From: Brachynemurus nebulosus
Lineage: Eukaryota; Arthropoda; Insecta; Neuroptera; Myrmeleontidae
Reading direction: 5' to 3'
DNA: 64,000 nt
Assembly (NCBI GenBank): GCA_035578155.1
Contig: JAPWDM010000001.1
Location: 82,438,561-82,502,560, forward strand
Shown here: in pieces, positions 24,476-34,601 of the stretch
Layout of the letters: each line of letters begins with the position of its first letter
How positions within the stretch are numbered: position 1 is the stretch's first letter
Notes under the pieces: model-generated
Told to the model about the DNA's origin: nothing
What the model saw: only the letters and a program-made list of their open reading frames with translations
Databases searched by the model: none
Program-made: the position numbers and the translations under genes

Positions 24476-24748
24476 ACCAAAACATTACTCCGCCTACCGC
24501 CGGAGGCTTCTAGAACCACCTCGGTAGCTTTACCACCTGCCGACTTTTTGAGTGATCTCGGCGGGAAGGTTGTTTTCAAAGCCCCATATTTCTACTACTT
24601 GTGACTGTCAGTTTTCTCTGACAGAATCAGTGTTCCATCCATTCCAACTGTTAAAGCTCGTTTACAGCAATATTACGAAGATAATTTGATTATAAGAAGC
24701 CACACACTCGCATCAACTCTTCCGGGTCTAAAATCAAAACGTCATATT
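24476..24748. other. GC-richer unassigned stretch after the telomere-like tract
   Basis: Base composition rises clearly from 24488 to about 24660. One plus-strand frame (about 24494-24603) reads LPPADFLSDLGGKVVFKAPY before a stop, and another continues SVPSIPTVKARLQQYYEDN to ~24710. These look like remnants of a coding region that I cannot identify. Confidence 0.4.
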
Positions 24749-24752
24749 TTAA

Positions 24753-25094
24753 CCCTTTCAGTCCAAAAAAACTGAAAACGATATTTGAGAAATAATTTTT
24801 TCATTTTTTTATATACTCCTATATATACTATCCAAACTTAAAACAAAATGGGTACTTCCATTAATTTATAATCAGTTAAATAGTTCATTATAAATTGTTG
24901 TTCAGGTACAACATTGGGTCTTTGCGGACTAACCTTCTCACCAAAACAGCTTGTTTTTATTTATCACCATCTACGAATAGAATATGAAACTAACATCTAT
25001 ATTGTTACTAAAAACCCCTGGGCTAAAGGGGAAAAGTCGATTTTTATTTTCTATGTATTTTTGACGTTCAGGAATAACGCGAGTATCGGAAGGG
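24753..25094. mobile_element. Candidate piggyBac-type MITE (342 bp) in TTAA
   Basis: TTAA occurs on both sides (24749-24752 and 25095-25098). The ends are CCCTTTCAG and, inverted, CCCTTCCGA. TTAA duplication with CCC-starting ends is the piggyBac pattern. The terminal match is only ~8 bp, so the call is tentative. Confidence 0.5.
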
Positions 25095-25098
25095 TTAA

Positions 25099-26340
25099 AT
25101 AGATCGTTCGATGAGTTTAATTCCATTGCTGAGGACACGAATATTTAAAAAAAAAAAATTAATGCAGATTTACTCGTCTGTCGTTAAATTTAATGCAGAT
25201 TTGATCAAAATCGTTGGTTAGTACCAGGAACAATTGATCAAAGACTTGCGCAGTGCGTGTTTCTGTCAAAATTCTTTCAGTTTGTGTAATTATTTTTGTA
25301 ATTTAACTTCTTTTTAAAATCTTCTTACGTCAATGAGTATACATTTGTGCAGCATACTGGACAAAGATTTAAACAAGCGTTTATTTTAATTACATAAAAC
25401 TTTCAATCTTACATCTTGAATTAAATAAGCATAATTTAATAATTTTAAACTATACTAAGAAGTTTTTAATTATTTCTCAACTAAAAAAAAAATGTTAACA
25501 TAACCTAAATTTAAAGTGGGTTCCATTTAGAAAACACAGACGACACAGCATTTTTTTCACAAAAAAGCTAATTTTTTTTTAATTTTATTGATTTAACTAC
25601 CCTTTTAGTTGCTTTTAGAAGCAATTAACAGGTTAGTTTTATAGAGTTAAAATTTCGTTACTGATACAAAATATACATGTCTTACCAAACGAAATCGATA
25701 TTATTTTTTTTTAAAATCATAATTCACTGACATTCTAATTTTATTGTTAAAAGTAAATTTACTTGGCAGAAGCTTTGAGCTAAATGATATTTAAAACGCG
25801 CGAAAAACGCACGTCATCTACATTTCTATTTTATATTTAAAAGTAAATTTAATTACTTTACAATAGTTTTGATTCAAATAGCATAACGAAACGCGCGCGC
25901 AGAGCGCGTCGCTAAGTTTCTAGTATTTTTAAATTTAAAAAACGCTTTCCAACAATTAAATAATTCTGATGCGTTTGTGTATTGATACTTAAATGTGACA
26001 TGCGCACTTAAGTGTTCATGAACTAATACATGAACTAATCAGAAAAGTGCGGTTGGAACGAAGCTTTTATTTTAAATTATCAATTAATATTTACAAATTA
26101 TCACTTAATTCTAATAATTAAAATAAATAAAATATTAATAATTAATTAATATTTTTACCCATGAAACTGTAGTATTTACATACAACTATTTTATTTAAAC
26201 TAATATTTATAACTTATAAGTATTTAATTTGGAAAATGTAAAAGTTAAAATAGCAACAATTATATTGCTCTTACGTTGTGAGCTTATGACATTAAAACTC
26301 AACAGACAATAAGAAATTGGAAAGGAAGGCACACGTGGTA
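25099..26340. other. AT-rich spacer with a GC-containing imperfect repeat
   Basis: No ORF is convincing. At 25735-25915 two related blocks each contain AAAAGTAAATTTA followed by AACGCGCG-type sequence, the second with CGCGCGCGCAGAGCGCG. I see nothing else. Confidence 0.45.
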
Positions 26341-26404
26341 TTTAAATGTGTACATAATACATACACACATAGCTTAGAAGGCTTAGAACCGAGCAGTAGG
26401 TCAA

Positions 26405-28290
26405 ACGATGTTTAAATGACTGCACTCTCAAGATTAAAACACCGAGAGGCTGCCCACAAGGAGGGGTCCTTTCCCCACTTTTTTGGTGCCTTGTGGTAGA
26501 TGAGCTAATCATCAAGCTCCGTAATGGCGACATTTATGCGCAGGAATACGCTAATGACATATGTATTATGTTGGCGGACGTTTTCCTAACACAGTAGCTG
26601 ATCTTATGGAGACAGCACTTGGCACCGTGGAACGGTGGTGCAGAGAGGTCGATCTAACAGTTAATCCTGGGAAGACCGACCTTGTTGTCTTTACAGGGAA
26701 GAGGAGGCTTGACGGTATTTTCGTGCCGCTCTATTTTGGGAAACGGTTAGTTTTTTCAGGATCGGTCAAGTATCTGGGAGTTACTGTCGATGCTCGACTA
26801 ACCTAGAAAGAACACATTGAAAATAAGGTAGCTAAGGCCTGTAGCACTTTTGGGCCTGCCGAAGAGCTGTTGTGGCCAGGTGGGGTCTTAAACCAGAAAC
26901 GATTTATTGGCTCTACACAACAATTTAAGGCCGTCGTTTACCTTTGCTTCCTTGATTTGGTGGCCTGGTACTGAAACAGCTAGTGCTAGGTCAAAACAGA
27001 ATAAAATTCCAAGATTAGCGTACTTAAGCATCACGGGACCGAGGCATACAACGCCGCTGGTCGCTCTGGAGATGCTGACGGGACTGTGTACGCTCCATTT
27101 AGAGGTGCAGAGGCAGACCAGGTTGTGCGCCTACAGACTATGGAGTAACGGGTGTTAGTCTTTCAAACATCCTAGGCAAGGGTATTCGGCCGCTTTTTAT
27201 CTGGGGTTCAGGAGTCTCTTGTCATCACTCAAATGGTAAGTGACACAATGAAGCCCGAATATAATCTAGAACGCAACTATCATGTGATCATTCCATCCAG
27301 GGAGGAGTGGGAAAGTAATGCTCTCCCAACAGCTGTCAAAGGACTGGCCTGGTATACCGATAGGTCCAAGATGGCGGAAGGTACAGATGCGGGTGTTTTC
27401 GGACCCCGAACCCGATTAACCTATCCCTTGGGAAAAGAATCAACGGTTTTCCAGGCTGAAGTGTTTGCCATTTCAGCCTGTGCGAAATTGTTACAAAGTA
27501 AGCCCGACTGGAAGGGACATCGCGTAAGCATATGATCAGACAGCCAGGCTGCTCTCAACGTTCTTAATAGCGTTAAGACAACGTCAAGATTGGTGCACGA
27601 GTGCCAAGAAACGTTGGATCAACTCTCGATCCATTGTCCAGTTACCTTAGTATGGGTACCACGCGATACAGGAATAGATGAAAATGAGAGAGCAGAAGAT
27701 TTAGCTAAATGAGGCTCAACTTAACCTTTAATAGGTCCAGAGCCGGCCCTAGGAATATCATTCCAGAGAGTGAGGTGTGCTGTGGATGACTTGGCTAAAA
27801 GACAAGACGCTCATCTCTGGAAAGTGTGTACAACGGCCAGACAGGCCCGAGAGCTTATAGTACTGCCCAGTTTAAAACGGAGAAAAGAATTGCTATCTCT
27901 AAGCAGGGTACAGCTGAGCCGGTTAACAGGTATAACGTCCTGAGGAAGCACCTGCATATGTATCATGGGATTAGTAGAAAGTCCTCTCTGCCGAAGGTGC
28001 GGCCTGGCGGACGAATCTTCGTTCCATGTTTTATGCTCTTGTGAAGCATTGTCATCCTTGAGATGCAAGTATCTGGGATCTCCAATACTGAGTTCCGAGG
28101 ACATCAGGATTGCAGACTTTAGTGCAATCCTGAGTTTCTATGAGCCGTGGGGTACAACTGGTGGCCTACGTGCAACGGGAGCTTTGAATCTCGACCCACT
28201 TACAGCATTCATTCATTCAAGTCAAACGATTGTCGTACCTGTAGTTGTATATACTATGCTATGCCTGGCATACACCTACATCCACCACTG
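26405..28290 (+). pseudogene. Decayed LINE: RT palm, RNase H and C-terminal zinc motif
   Basis: 5'-truncated. The RT part starts at GCPQGGVLSPLFWCLVVDEL (26440-26510) and carries YANDICIML where the active motif should be YADD. KYLGVTVDARLT is followed by an in-frame stop. The RNase H domain (about 27340-27720) shows WYTDRSKM, FQAEVFAIS, a stop, SDSQAALN and ENERAEDLAK. A C-terminal CRRCGLADESSFHVLCSC is at 27992-28045. RT plus RNase H on one LINE ORF points to the I/R1/Loa side of the tree. Several stops and frameshifts are spread throughout, so it is old. Confidence 0.85.
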
Positions 28291-28785
28291 ACCACAGACT
28301 GAAACAAACAGGTACTGGTAATTTCAAGGACATTTACTTCTGTGGGAAATCTACTTTCTTCAAAATATGTACATCTAATGACTACCTGTGTTACAAAATA
28401 TTTGACTAATATTTTTAAGTAAATTATTTTAATAACGTTAAATTTTTTTTATATTTTAACCAGATTAACGTTAGATAAATAAAATAAAAAAAGTAGTCAT
28501 CACCTAATATGTCATTCCTCGATTTGAATACCAAATAATTTAAAAAGTTCTGGACAAAGGCTGTTTTTTTATTTCGTTTTTTCAATTTGTCAGTTTTATT
28601 ATTTTACATTTCAAGTTAGTTATTATTTTAATGTATTGTATTGGTAATAAATTTATATTATTTAAGTTTCGTATTTCAGACAAAGTACAAGACGTAACAA
28701 CGTAAAGCACATTACATACTTATACAATCACGACTCTCTATGTAATACTCAACTTGCAACACTTCCTACAAATTATACTATTTTA
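28291..28785. other. Spacer with A/T runs
   Basis: LINE 3' UTR followed by AT-rich DNA. No tail or target duplication could be fixed. Confidence 0.4.
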
Positions 28786-29247
28786 ATGTGCATATATGGG
28801 TTATTAATAATTAATATTGTATTAATAACTAATATTGTATGTATAGAAATTATTTCAATTTTAGTTAAATTTTTTGAGACACATTGTACACAGTGTTTAC
28901 AGATTTACACGAAATGCACACAGTATTGCTCTTTTCAAAAAAGGTGGTTCCCAGATTTTATTAAAAACAGAAAATTGCCTCAGAAACATGAGATGGTCAC
29001 AGTCGGGTTAAAAAAATATTTAAAGGGCCCCTTTTTTAGTATCAAATTTTTTCTGTTAAAAAACACTCTTGGTTCAAATTTGTTGGCAAATATTAATTAC
29101 ATAAGTGAGACTTACCGACTGTTTTCGTACGGAGACATATACCTTACACCCTATATATACAGCCTGTTTCAACGAAGTAAGAACATACAAAATTTAACAT
29201 GGGAAAAATTGTTGGGTTCAGAGCATACCTGTTTTTTATGGATATGA
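28786..29247 (+). CDS. Unidentified 153-codon ORF with hydrophobic N-terminus
   Basis: An open frame from ATG 28786 to TGA 29245-29247. Residues 5-30 are strongly hydrophobic (LLIINIVLITNIVCIEIISI), compatible with a signal anchor. A cysteine cluster follows (HCTQCLQIYTKCTQYC) and then a basic/aromatic region (KRWFPDFIKNRKLPQKHEM). A polyadenylation-like AATAAAG occurs at 29373. I recognise no family. The length is unusual for chance in such AT-rich sequence, but I have no independent evidence that it is expressed. Confidence 0.4.
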   Translation: MCIYGLLIINIVLITNIVCIEIISILVKFFETHCTQCLQIYTKCTQYCSFQKRWFPDFIKNRKLPQKHEMVTVGLKKYLKGPFFSIKFFLLKNTLGSNLLANINYISETYRLFSYGDIYLTPYIYSLFQRSKNIQNLTWEKLLGSEHTCFLWI

Positions 29248-29509
29248 TTTTTATATAGTATCAACAGTTTTTAATATTTTTCTTTAATTGCAAAAAAGTA
29301 AATCTGAAAACAAAACAATAGGTGTACAATTTTATACTAAGCAGTATTATCTGTTAATAAATATGTCAATAATAAAGTAAAATTTATTATTATAGTTATC
29401 TCAATAAATTTACTGCTGTTGACTTTTACTTTTAAACATTATTCTGAGGCGATATTATATAAAGTTTTGCTAAATATTTAATAATAATAAAATAAACATA
29501 CTATACTTA

Positions 29510-30186
29510 ATGCCGTATTTACACGAGTTTAGTAGCTAAAGCAGGTTACTTAATCAAGTTACTAAATTTAGTTACTTTTGTCATGTAGACAGTTGTATTT
29601 AGTGCAAGTGCAAGTAAGAAATTTAGTAATCTGTTTAGTCAAGTAAATAGAAGCCTGTTCTATTTACTTGTGCAAGTAGCTTACCCCCACTTTATTTTTT
29701 TAACTTGCTGTTATTTGTACCAGTGTAAACACATTAGTTTAGTAAAGTGTTTAGAATTTTTATACTTATTGTAGTATATAAATTATAAATATCAAAAAAA
29801 GTCACTGAAGGCAACTCGATAAAAAACTGAAATTCGTCTGACAACCACTCTTCATCTAATAATAATAAAAAAATATATATAATATTTTTTTTCCATTTTT
29901 ATGGAATATATTTGAGACAAATCATATATAAATACATTAAAAGGTTGAACCAACAAGTCAGTTCAAACATATCTGATACATTTTTATAGTGCACAACGAA
30001 TTTATTGATGACTATGTACCATTTTTAATTTAGTTTTACTAGGTTATATATTACTACTTCAACTAATACTAAATCAATTTACTAAATTGTGTGTAGACAG
30101 CCACTAAACAAAAAAAACTAAGTATTCAATTTAGCTACTTGCTTTAGTAACCTGCTTTAGTTACTAAACTCGTGTAAATTCGGCCT
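29510..30186. mobile_element. MITE with long inverted ends (~680 bp)
   Basis: The left end GCCGTATTTACACGAGTTTA at ~29513 and its continuation (GTAGCTAAAGCAGGTTACT) are mirrored at 30115-30186. The inverted arms are roughly 55-60 bp with few mismatches. No ORF is inside. The flanks share an imperfect ~21-bp direct repeat, TAATAATAAAATA(A/G)ACATACT. The superfamily is not settled because no short clean target duplication is seen. Confidence 0.7.
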
Positions 30187-30299
30187 CATAATAATAAAAT
30201 AGACATACTGTCCTAACTTTTTTTCCATGGTAAAAGTGAAAAAACTACAATATTCTCGTGGGGCTTGATACATATGAGTTAAATTGTCAGCATTATAAA

Positions 30300-31105
30300 G
30301 GTAAATTATTTGAATTAATGAAGTCAAAACCCTCACGAACCGCCATAAGTTATATGAAATCCGCTAGGATCTTGAGAATCTAAAAACATCAAAAATAAAC
30401 TACTTAACCGATTTTAAAAGTTTTTTTACTGTTAGAGAGATAAACATTTTACTAAAATTATTTTAGATGAACAAAGGTTATTTTGTATGAGTTCCGTCAG
30501 GATTCATGGATCCCGAAATTGTCAAAAATAAAATAACCGACCGATTTTTGAAAATTTTTTACTGCTAGAGAGCTTAACTATTTTAGATGGATATAGCTTA
30601 TGTTGTATGAGGTTGGCCAGGGTCCTGGGATCTTGAAAGCGCAAAAAATAGACTAACCGACCGATTTTGAAAATTTTTTCACTGTTAGAGAGCTAAACTA
30701 TTTTAAATAGATATAGAATACGTTATGGAACGTCCGCCAGGGTCCATGGAACTTAAAAGTATCAAAAATAAAATATATGACCGATTTTGAAAATTTTTTC
30801 AGTGTTACAGAGGTAAAATATTTTAGATGGATACAGGTTGTGTTATTTGAGATCCGCAAGTGTCCTGCTGATCTAAAAGCGTCAAAGAAGACCACACAAC
30901 GGATTTCGAAAATACTTTCACTGTGCTTTCACTGAAAGCTAAAATATCTTAGATATATATAGGTTGTATTACATAAGGTTCGCTCAGAATATACGGCCGA
31001 GCTGATTTTTGATGAGGTCCACCAGAATCTTGTGGAATCAGAAACGCCAGAAATAAGCTACCGAACCGGTTCTGAAAATTTTCTTACTGCTAGAGAACTA
31101 AATTA
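30300..31105. repeat. Tandem array of a ~120-bp unit (left part)
   Basis: Six or so diverged units share CTGTTAGAGAGCTAAACTAT, TTAGATGGATAT, and CGACCGATTTTGAAAATTTT. Unit starts lie near 30428, 30560, 30681 and 30801. The array is interrupted at about 31106 and resumes at 31739. Confidence 0.85.
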
Positions 31106-31738
31106 TTTTTTCTACAATCTTAGTGGAAAAAAGGCTTTTGCGTTCTATGAAGAGAGCGCAAAATGTGTATTTGCCGAAGACTCTAGTTGCCGAAATGCCG
31201 AGCAACAAACTATTACTTTTCGCTTTAAAGCGGTAAGGTAATACTTTGTCGCTCACTCAACTTGTATTTAATTACAAATCAGGTAGGCGTTGTTTATATT
31301 TTTTATGATAACAAATAAACAGATTCTAAAATTAGTATTTTTATCGTAATCAAGTGAAATATTAATTTTATTAAATTTCAAAATAACTACAAAATATTAA
31401 TTAAAAATAATAAATAACTATAATTAATAAATAATAAAAATAAAAAATTTAAAAAAATATGTAATAGTGGCAGTGATTTCTCAAGTACACCTCCAGATAT
31501 TTCTGAAGCTGCAAAAATTATAATATTAAAGTAAATATTAACGTCCATTATTATTTTTCAAATATCTTTTAAATAACAAATACCTTTTATAAGACTAGAA
31601 AAAATTTTGTGTGTAATTCGAGCACAAAATGACATTGCCGCTCTCATGAGAATAACGCGCTCCGCCTGACGGCGTCGCGCGTCAACATTCTCAATCGAGC
31701 GACAATGTACCATTTTGCGCTCTTAATACACAAATAAC
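31106..31738. other. ~630-bp insertion within the satellite array
   Basis: Satellite sequence stops inside the CTAAACTATTTT block and resumes at AGATGGATAG after this stretch, so the segment is an insertion. It includes a GC-richer stem-loop near its right end (31609-31735) and one half of the same arm near 31143. No protein. Its class is unknown. Confidence 0.5.
31609..31735. repeat. Imperfect ~36-bp-arm hairpin with GC-rich loop
   Basis: TGTGTAATTCGAGCACAAAA opens the left arm and TTTTGCGCTCTTAATACACA closes the right one. The arms continue inward through GACATTGCCGCTC and GAGCGACAATGTACC. The loop is rich in CG dinucleotides. Confidence 0.65.
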
Positions 31739-32135
31739 TATTAGATGGATAGAAACTATGCTGTACAAAATCCGTCAAGGTTCTAGAGTCACAAAAATAA
31801 AAAAAGTAAATTACCCAGCCGATTTTGAAAAGTATTTTACTCTTAGAAAGCTATTTTAGATGGGTATTTAATTATAAAAACGAACTATCCAATTGATTTT
31901 GAAAATTTTTTCACCATCAAAAGTTAAACTATTTTAAATGGATATATGCTACACATATGGGATTCGCTAGGATCCTGGGGACCCAAAAATTAACTACTCA
32001 ACTGACTTTGAAATTTTTTTGCTGTTAGGAAGCTAAACTATTTTAAATGGGTACAGTTCTTAGGTGAAATTCGCCAGTGCCCAATATTTGGAAATTCACT
32101 ATGCTACCTATGCAGATACTGCGACAGGGGTATTT
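31739..32135. repeat. Tandem array of the ~120-bp unit (right part) with terminal motif
   Basis: Three diverged units, then a distinct end, ACTGCGACAGGGGTA at ~32121-32135. The same end, inverted, starts the arrays at 38966 and 47792. Confidence 0.8.
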
Positions 32136-32532
32136 TTTTAACTGATGCCATTTAGAAATAAAACAATATTTTTCAATAATCTTGTGTATCACTTTAGTAA
32201 AACTAATCTAAGTGATGAAAAAAAATTGTTTTCAGATGTTTGAAAATTATTACGCTGTCCACTATGAACCTCTTCGAAAAAGGCGTCTATTTTCGACTTA
32301 CGCCCGCACCGTCCTTTTCTTTTGTAAATTGTAGGAAAAAATTTTTTTGCGTATTCCAGATAACTTTTATATTTGCCATTACCAAGGTATAAACATTATA
32401 CACGAACCTTTGTTTAAATATAACACACTAAAAATATGCTTGATATTTACAACTTCTAAATTCTAGAACAACATACGTGACTTAAAACTATCCCGATGTT
32501 TAAAATATTATGAAACAAACTAATTAGGACAT

Positions 32533-32784
32533 ATACTTACTAGTATCAGCATCATCATTTTCGATAATGTAACCAGTGATATTTCGAACATCGTTCTCCT
32601 TAGGTAAGACAACAGCTCCATCAACACTGGTAACGGTTGTCACTGATTTATGATCAGCACTCATTTCTACTGATGTGGTTGTATTTAAGACATGGTCACT
32701 TGTTACGTTTGCATTTCTAAATGAACTGGACGAATGTGAAACTAAAGCATGCATTATCACTAACAGACATTTCTCTATGTACAT
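32533..32784 (-). CDS. Possible first coding exon of a small secreted protein
   Basis: The frame opens at ATG 32784 in a good context (AAGAAA before ATG). It has a short hydrophobic core (CLLVIMHALVS) compatible with a signal peptide, then a Ser/Thr/Val/Asp-rich region (TTTSVEMSADHKSVTTVTSV) with an NITG glycosylation-type site. At about 32533 the frame meets GTAAGTATATG, a near-consensus splice donor, so the exon would end there and not at the nearby stop. The following exons were not found. The family is unknown. Confidence 0.4.
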
Positions 32785-33924
32785 TTTCTTAAATAATTTT
32801 AAACACAGTTATAACTATGTATTATAATTTACTAGTAGATATTTCACAATACGATCAATTTATTAAAACATAATTTTCTTATTATTTTTTTTATCACATT
32901 TTGCACCACAATTTAGAATTTCTTTTTTTAAATATATGCTTTAAATATTTTTTAATTACACATTATTATTTTCAACTATTCCAACTAAAGACCTTAAAAT
33001 GCTAACTACAACATACGAAATCTACACATTTCCCCTTAAGGATTTCGTTGTTTTTATGTCAACAGTGATCAACTAAAAAGAATATTTTCTAGTCAATATT
33101 ACAAATTACTGACTTTTATTAAATTAAAAATAAAACAAAAATAATTAAAAATAAAATAAAAATAATTTTAAAGAAAGTAATGTAACAGAGTTTAAAATTT
33201 CAAAGAATCGAAAATCAATAACATGATTAGTAATGTAAAATTTTTTTTATATTTATTAATTGCTGGTAGGTATCAAACTTTAAAAAAGATAAATAAAATA
33301 AGCAAAATATATTGCCAATACCTATTTATTTACTTTATTTCAAGACTAATACAGCCTACCATCTTAATTTTAGAAATTATACTTTATCATTCTAGTCAAA
33401 AATAAAATATATGCTACTAATTTTGACAAATCAGATGCGTTGTAATAGACTCATTTATATACTTTTCTTTTTCAGAACGATCTCCAAGAAAATACTTGTG
33501 ATAATTATTTAATCAACTCACTGTATAATCTGTACCAATCCAATGGCTGCAATCATTTTAAAAATGTTGTACGAAAGTGTATTAAATTTTAGACATTAAA
33601 ATTACTTTCTTTGAAAATTATCTGACAAAACCAAATATGGAATTGATAGCAGACTCACCCGTCATTAAAAAAAGAAATCAGACACTACATTATATTTTAT
33701 TAATTAGAAATTTTACACTGATATCAATTTAGAACTTTAAAAACACATAAACTCTTGTGGTACATATTTTGAAAAATAGGAACAATTTCTTAAAGATTAA
33801 AATTACTTTTAAAATTGGAACTTAAAAATTACTTTTAAAATTGGAACTTACAAAAATAATTTTTATTAAATTCAATCATGATTTAAAAAGGATTTCTAAA
33901 ATCAGTTTAATTAGTATATTATAT
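32785..33924. other. AT-rich DNA upstream of the possible exon
   Basis: A/T runs and simple AAATAAAA tracts. A 23-bp tandem duplication (ACTTTTAAAATTGGAACTTA) lies at ~33803-33848. No gene seen. Confidence 0.5.
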
Positions 33925-34060
33925 GCCTCAAAGCAACGGCAGATATCGCCATCGTTATCTGTCGACACACCTCCCGTGGATGCTGCGGCGGTTGTTCCAG
34001 CGCCGTACATTGCGACGGCGCGCCATAAACAAGAGCAATAGCATTGATTCATGTTTCCAA
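33925..34060. other. Isolated GC-rich island
   Basis: About 110 bp near 60% G+C (CGGCGGTTGTTCC, GCGACGGCGCGCC) sits in very AT-rich DNA. It is open on both strands (plus: SPSLSVDTPPVDAAAVVPAP). It may be a remnant exon or the end of an element; neither can be shown. Confidence 0.4.
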
Positions 34061-34315
34061 ACATGCCAACTTCAAAGGTTTATGCAAGGTTTAGATAACA
34101 ATATAAATTTTTCTTTTTGGTTATATCAAATACAAGTTTTTATATACTATATATACGAGTATGTTGAAAAATTATCATTTTATGTGTAGAATTCATTACT
34201 TTCAAAACAGTTAACAAGTTGTTGCTGGTTCGCACTCTCATATAGATAGATTAAATATAGATAATAAAAAGGGCGGCGGGAGTAAACATTTTCAAGTGTA
34301 TATTCAATACTACTA

Positions 34316-34593
34316 TAAAGTGACCAGACGTCTCGATTTTGGCGAGACAGTCCCACTTTTCGGAAGACTGTCCCGCGTCCCGACGATTTTTAAGAATGTC
34401 CCGCTTTTTAGAAAATATCTGCATTTCTTATTTTAAATAGAGAAAGTAAAGAAAAGAAAAAAAAAGTAAGAAAAATTAAGAAAAATTAAGATTTTCTTCT
34501 TTTTTTTTCAAGCAAAAGGTAGGGGCGGCATTTTTCACGGTGCCTTTCATCCCATTTGTCCCGGTTTGTCTCAATTAAAATCTGGTCACTTTA
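34316..34593. mobile_element. hAT-type MITE, 278 bp
   Basis: Ends TAAAGTGACCAGA and, inverted, TAAAGTGACCAGA are perfect over 13 bp. They are flanked by the identical 8-bp duplication TACTACTA (34308-34315 and 34594-34601). An 8-bp duplication is the mark of hAT transposition. Inside are repeated GTCCCG/GTCCCAC motifs and no ORF. Confidence 0.9.
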
Positions 34594-34601
34594 TACTACT
34601 A

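Noticed and set aside
24914..25102. 62-codon plus-strand ORF
   Set aside because: Lies inside and across the end of the TTAA-flanked element; no coding character.
31032..31241. 69-codon ORF
   Set aside because: Begins in satellite sequence and crosses into the insertion, so it cannot be an old gene.
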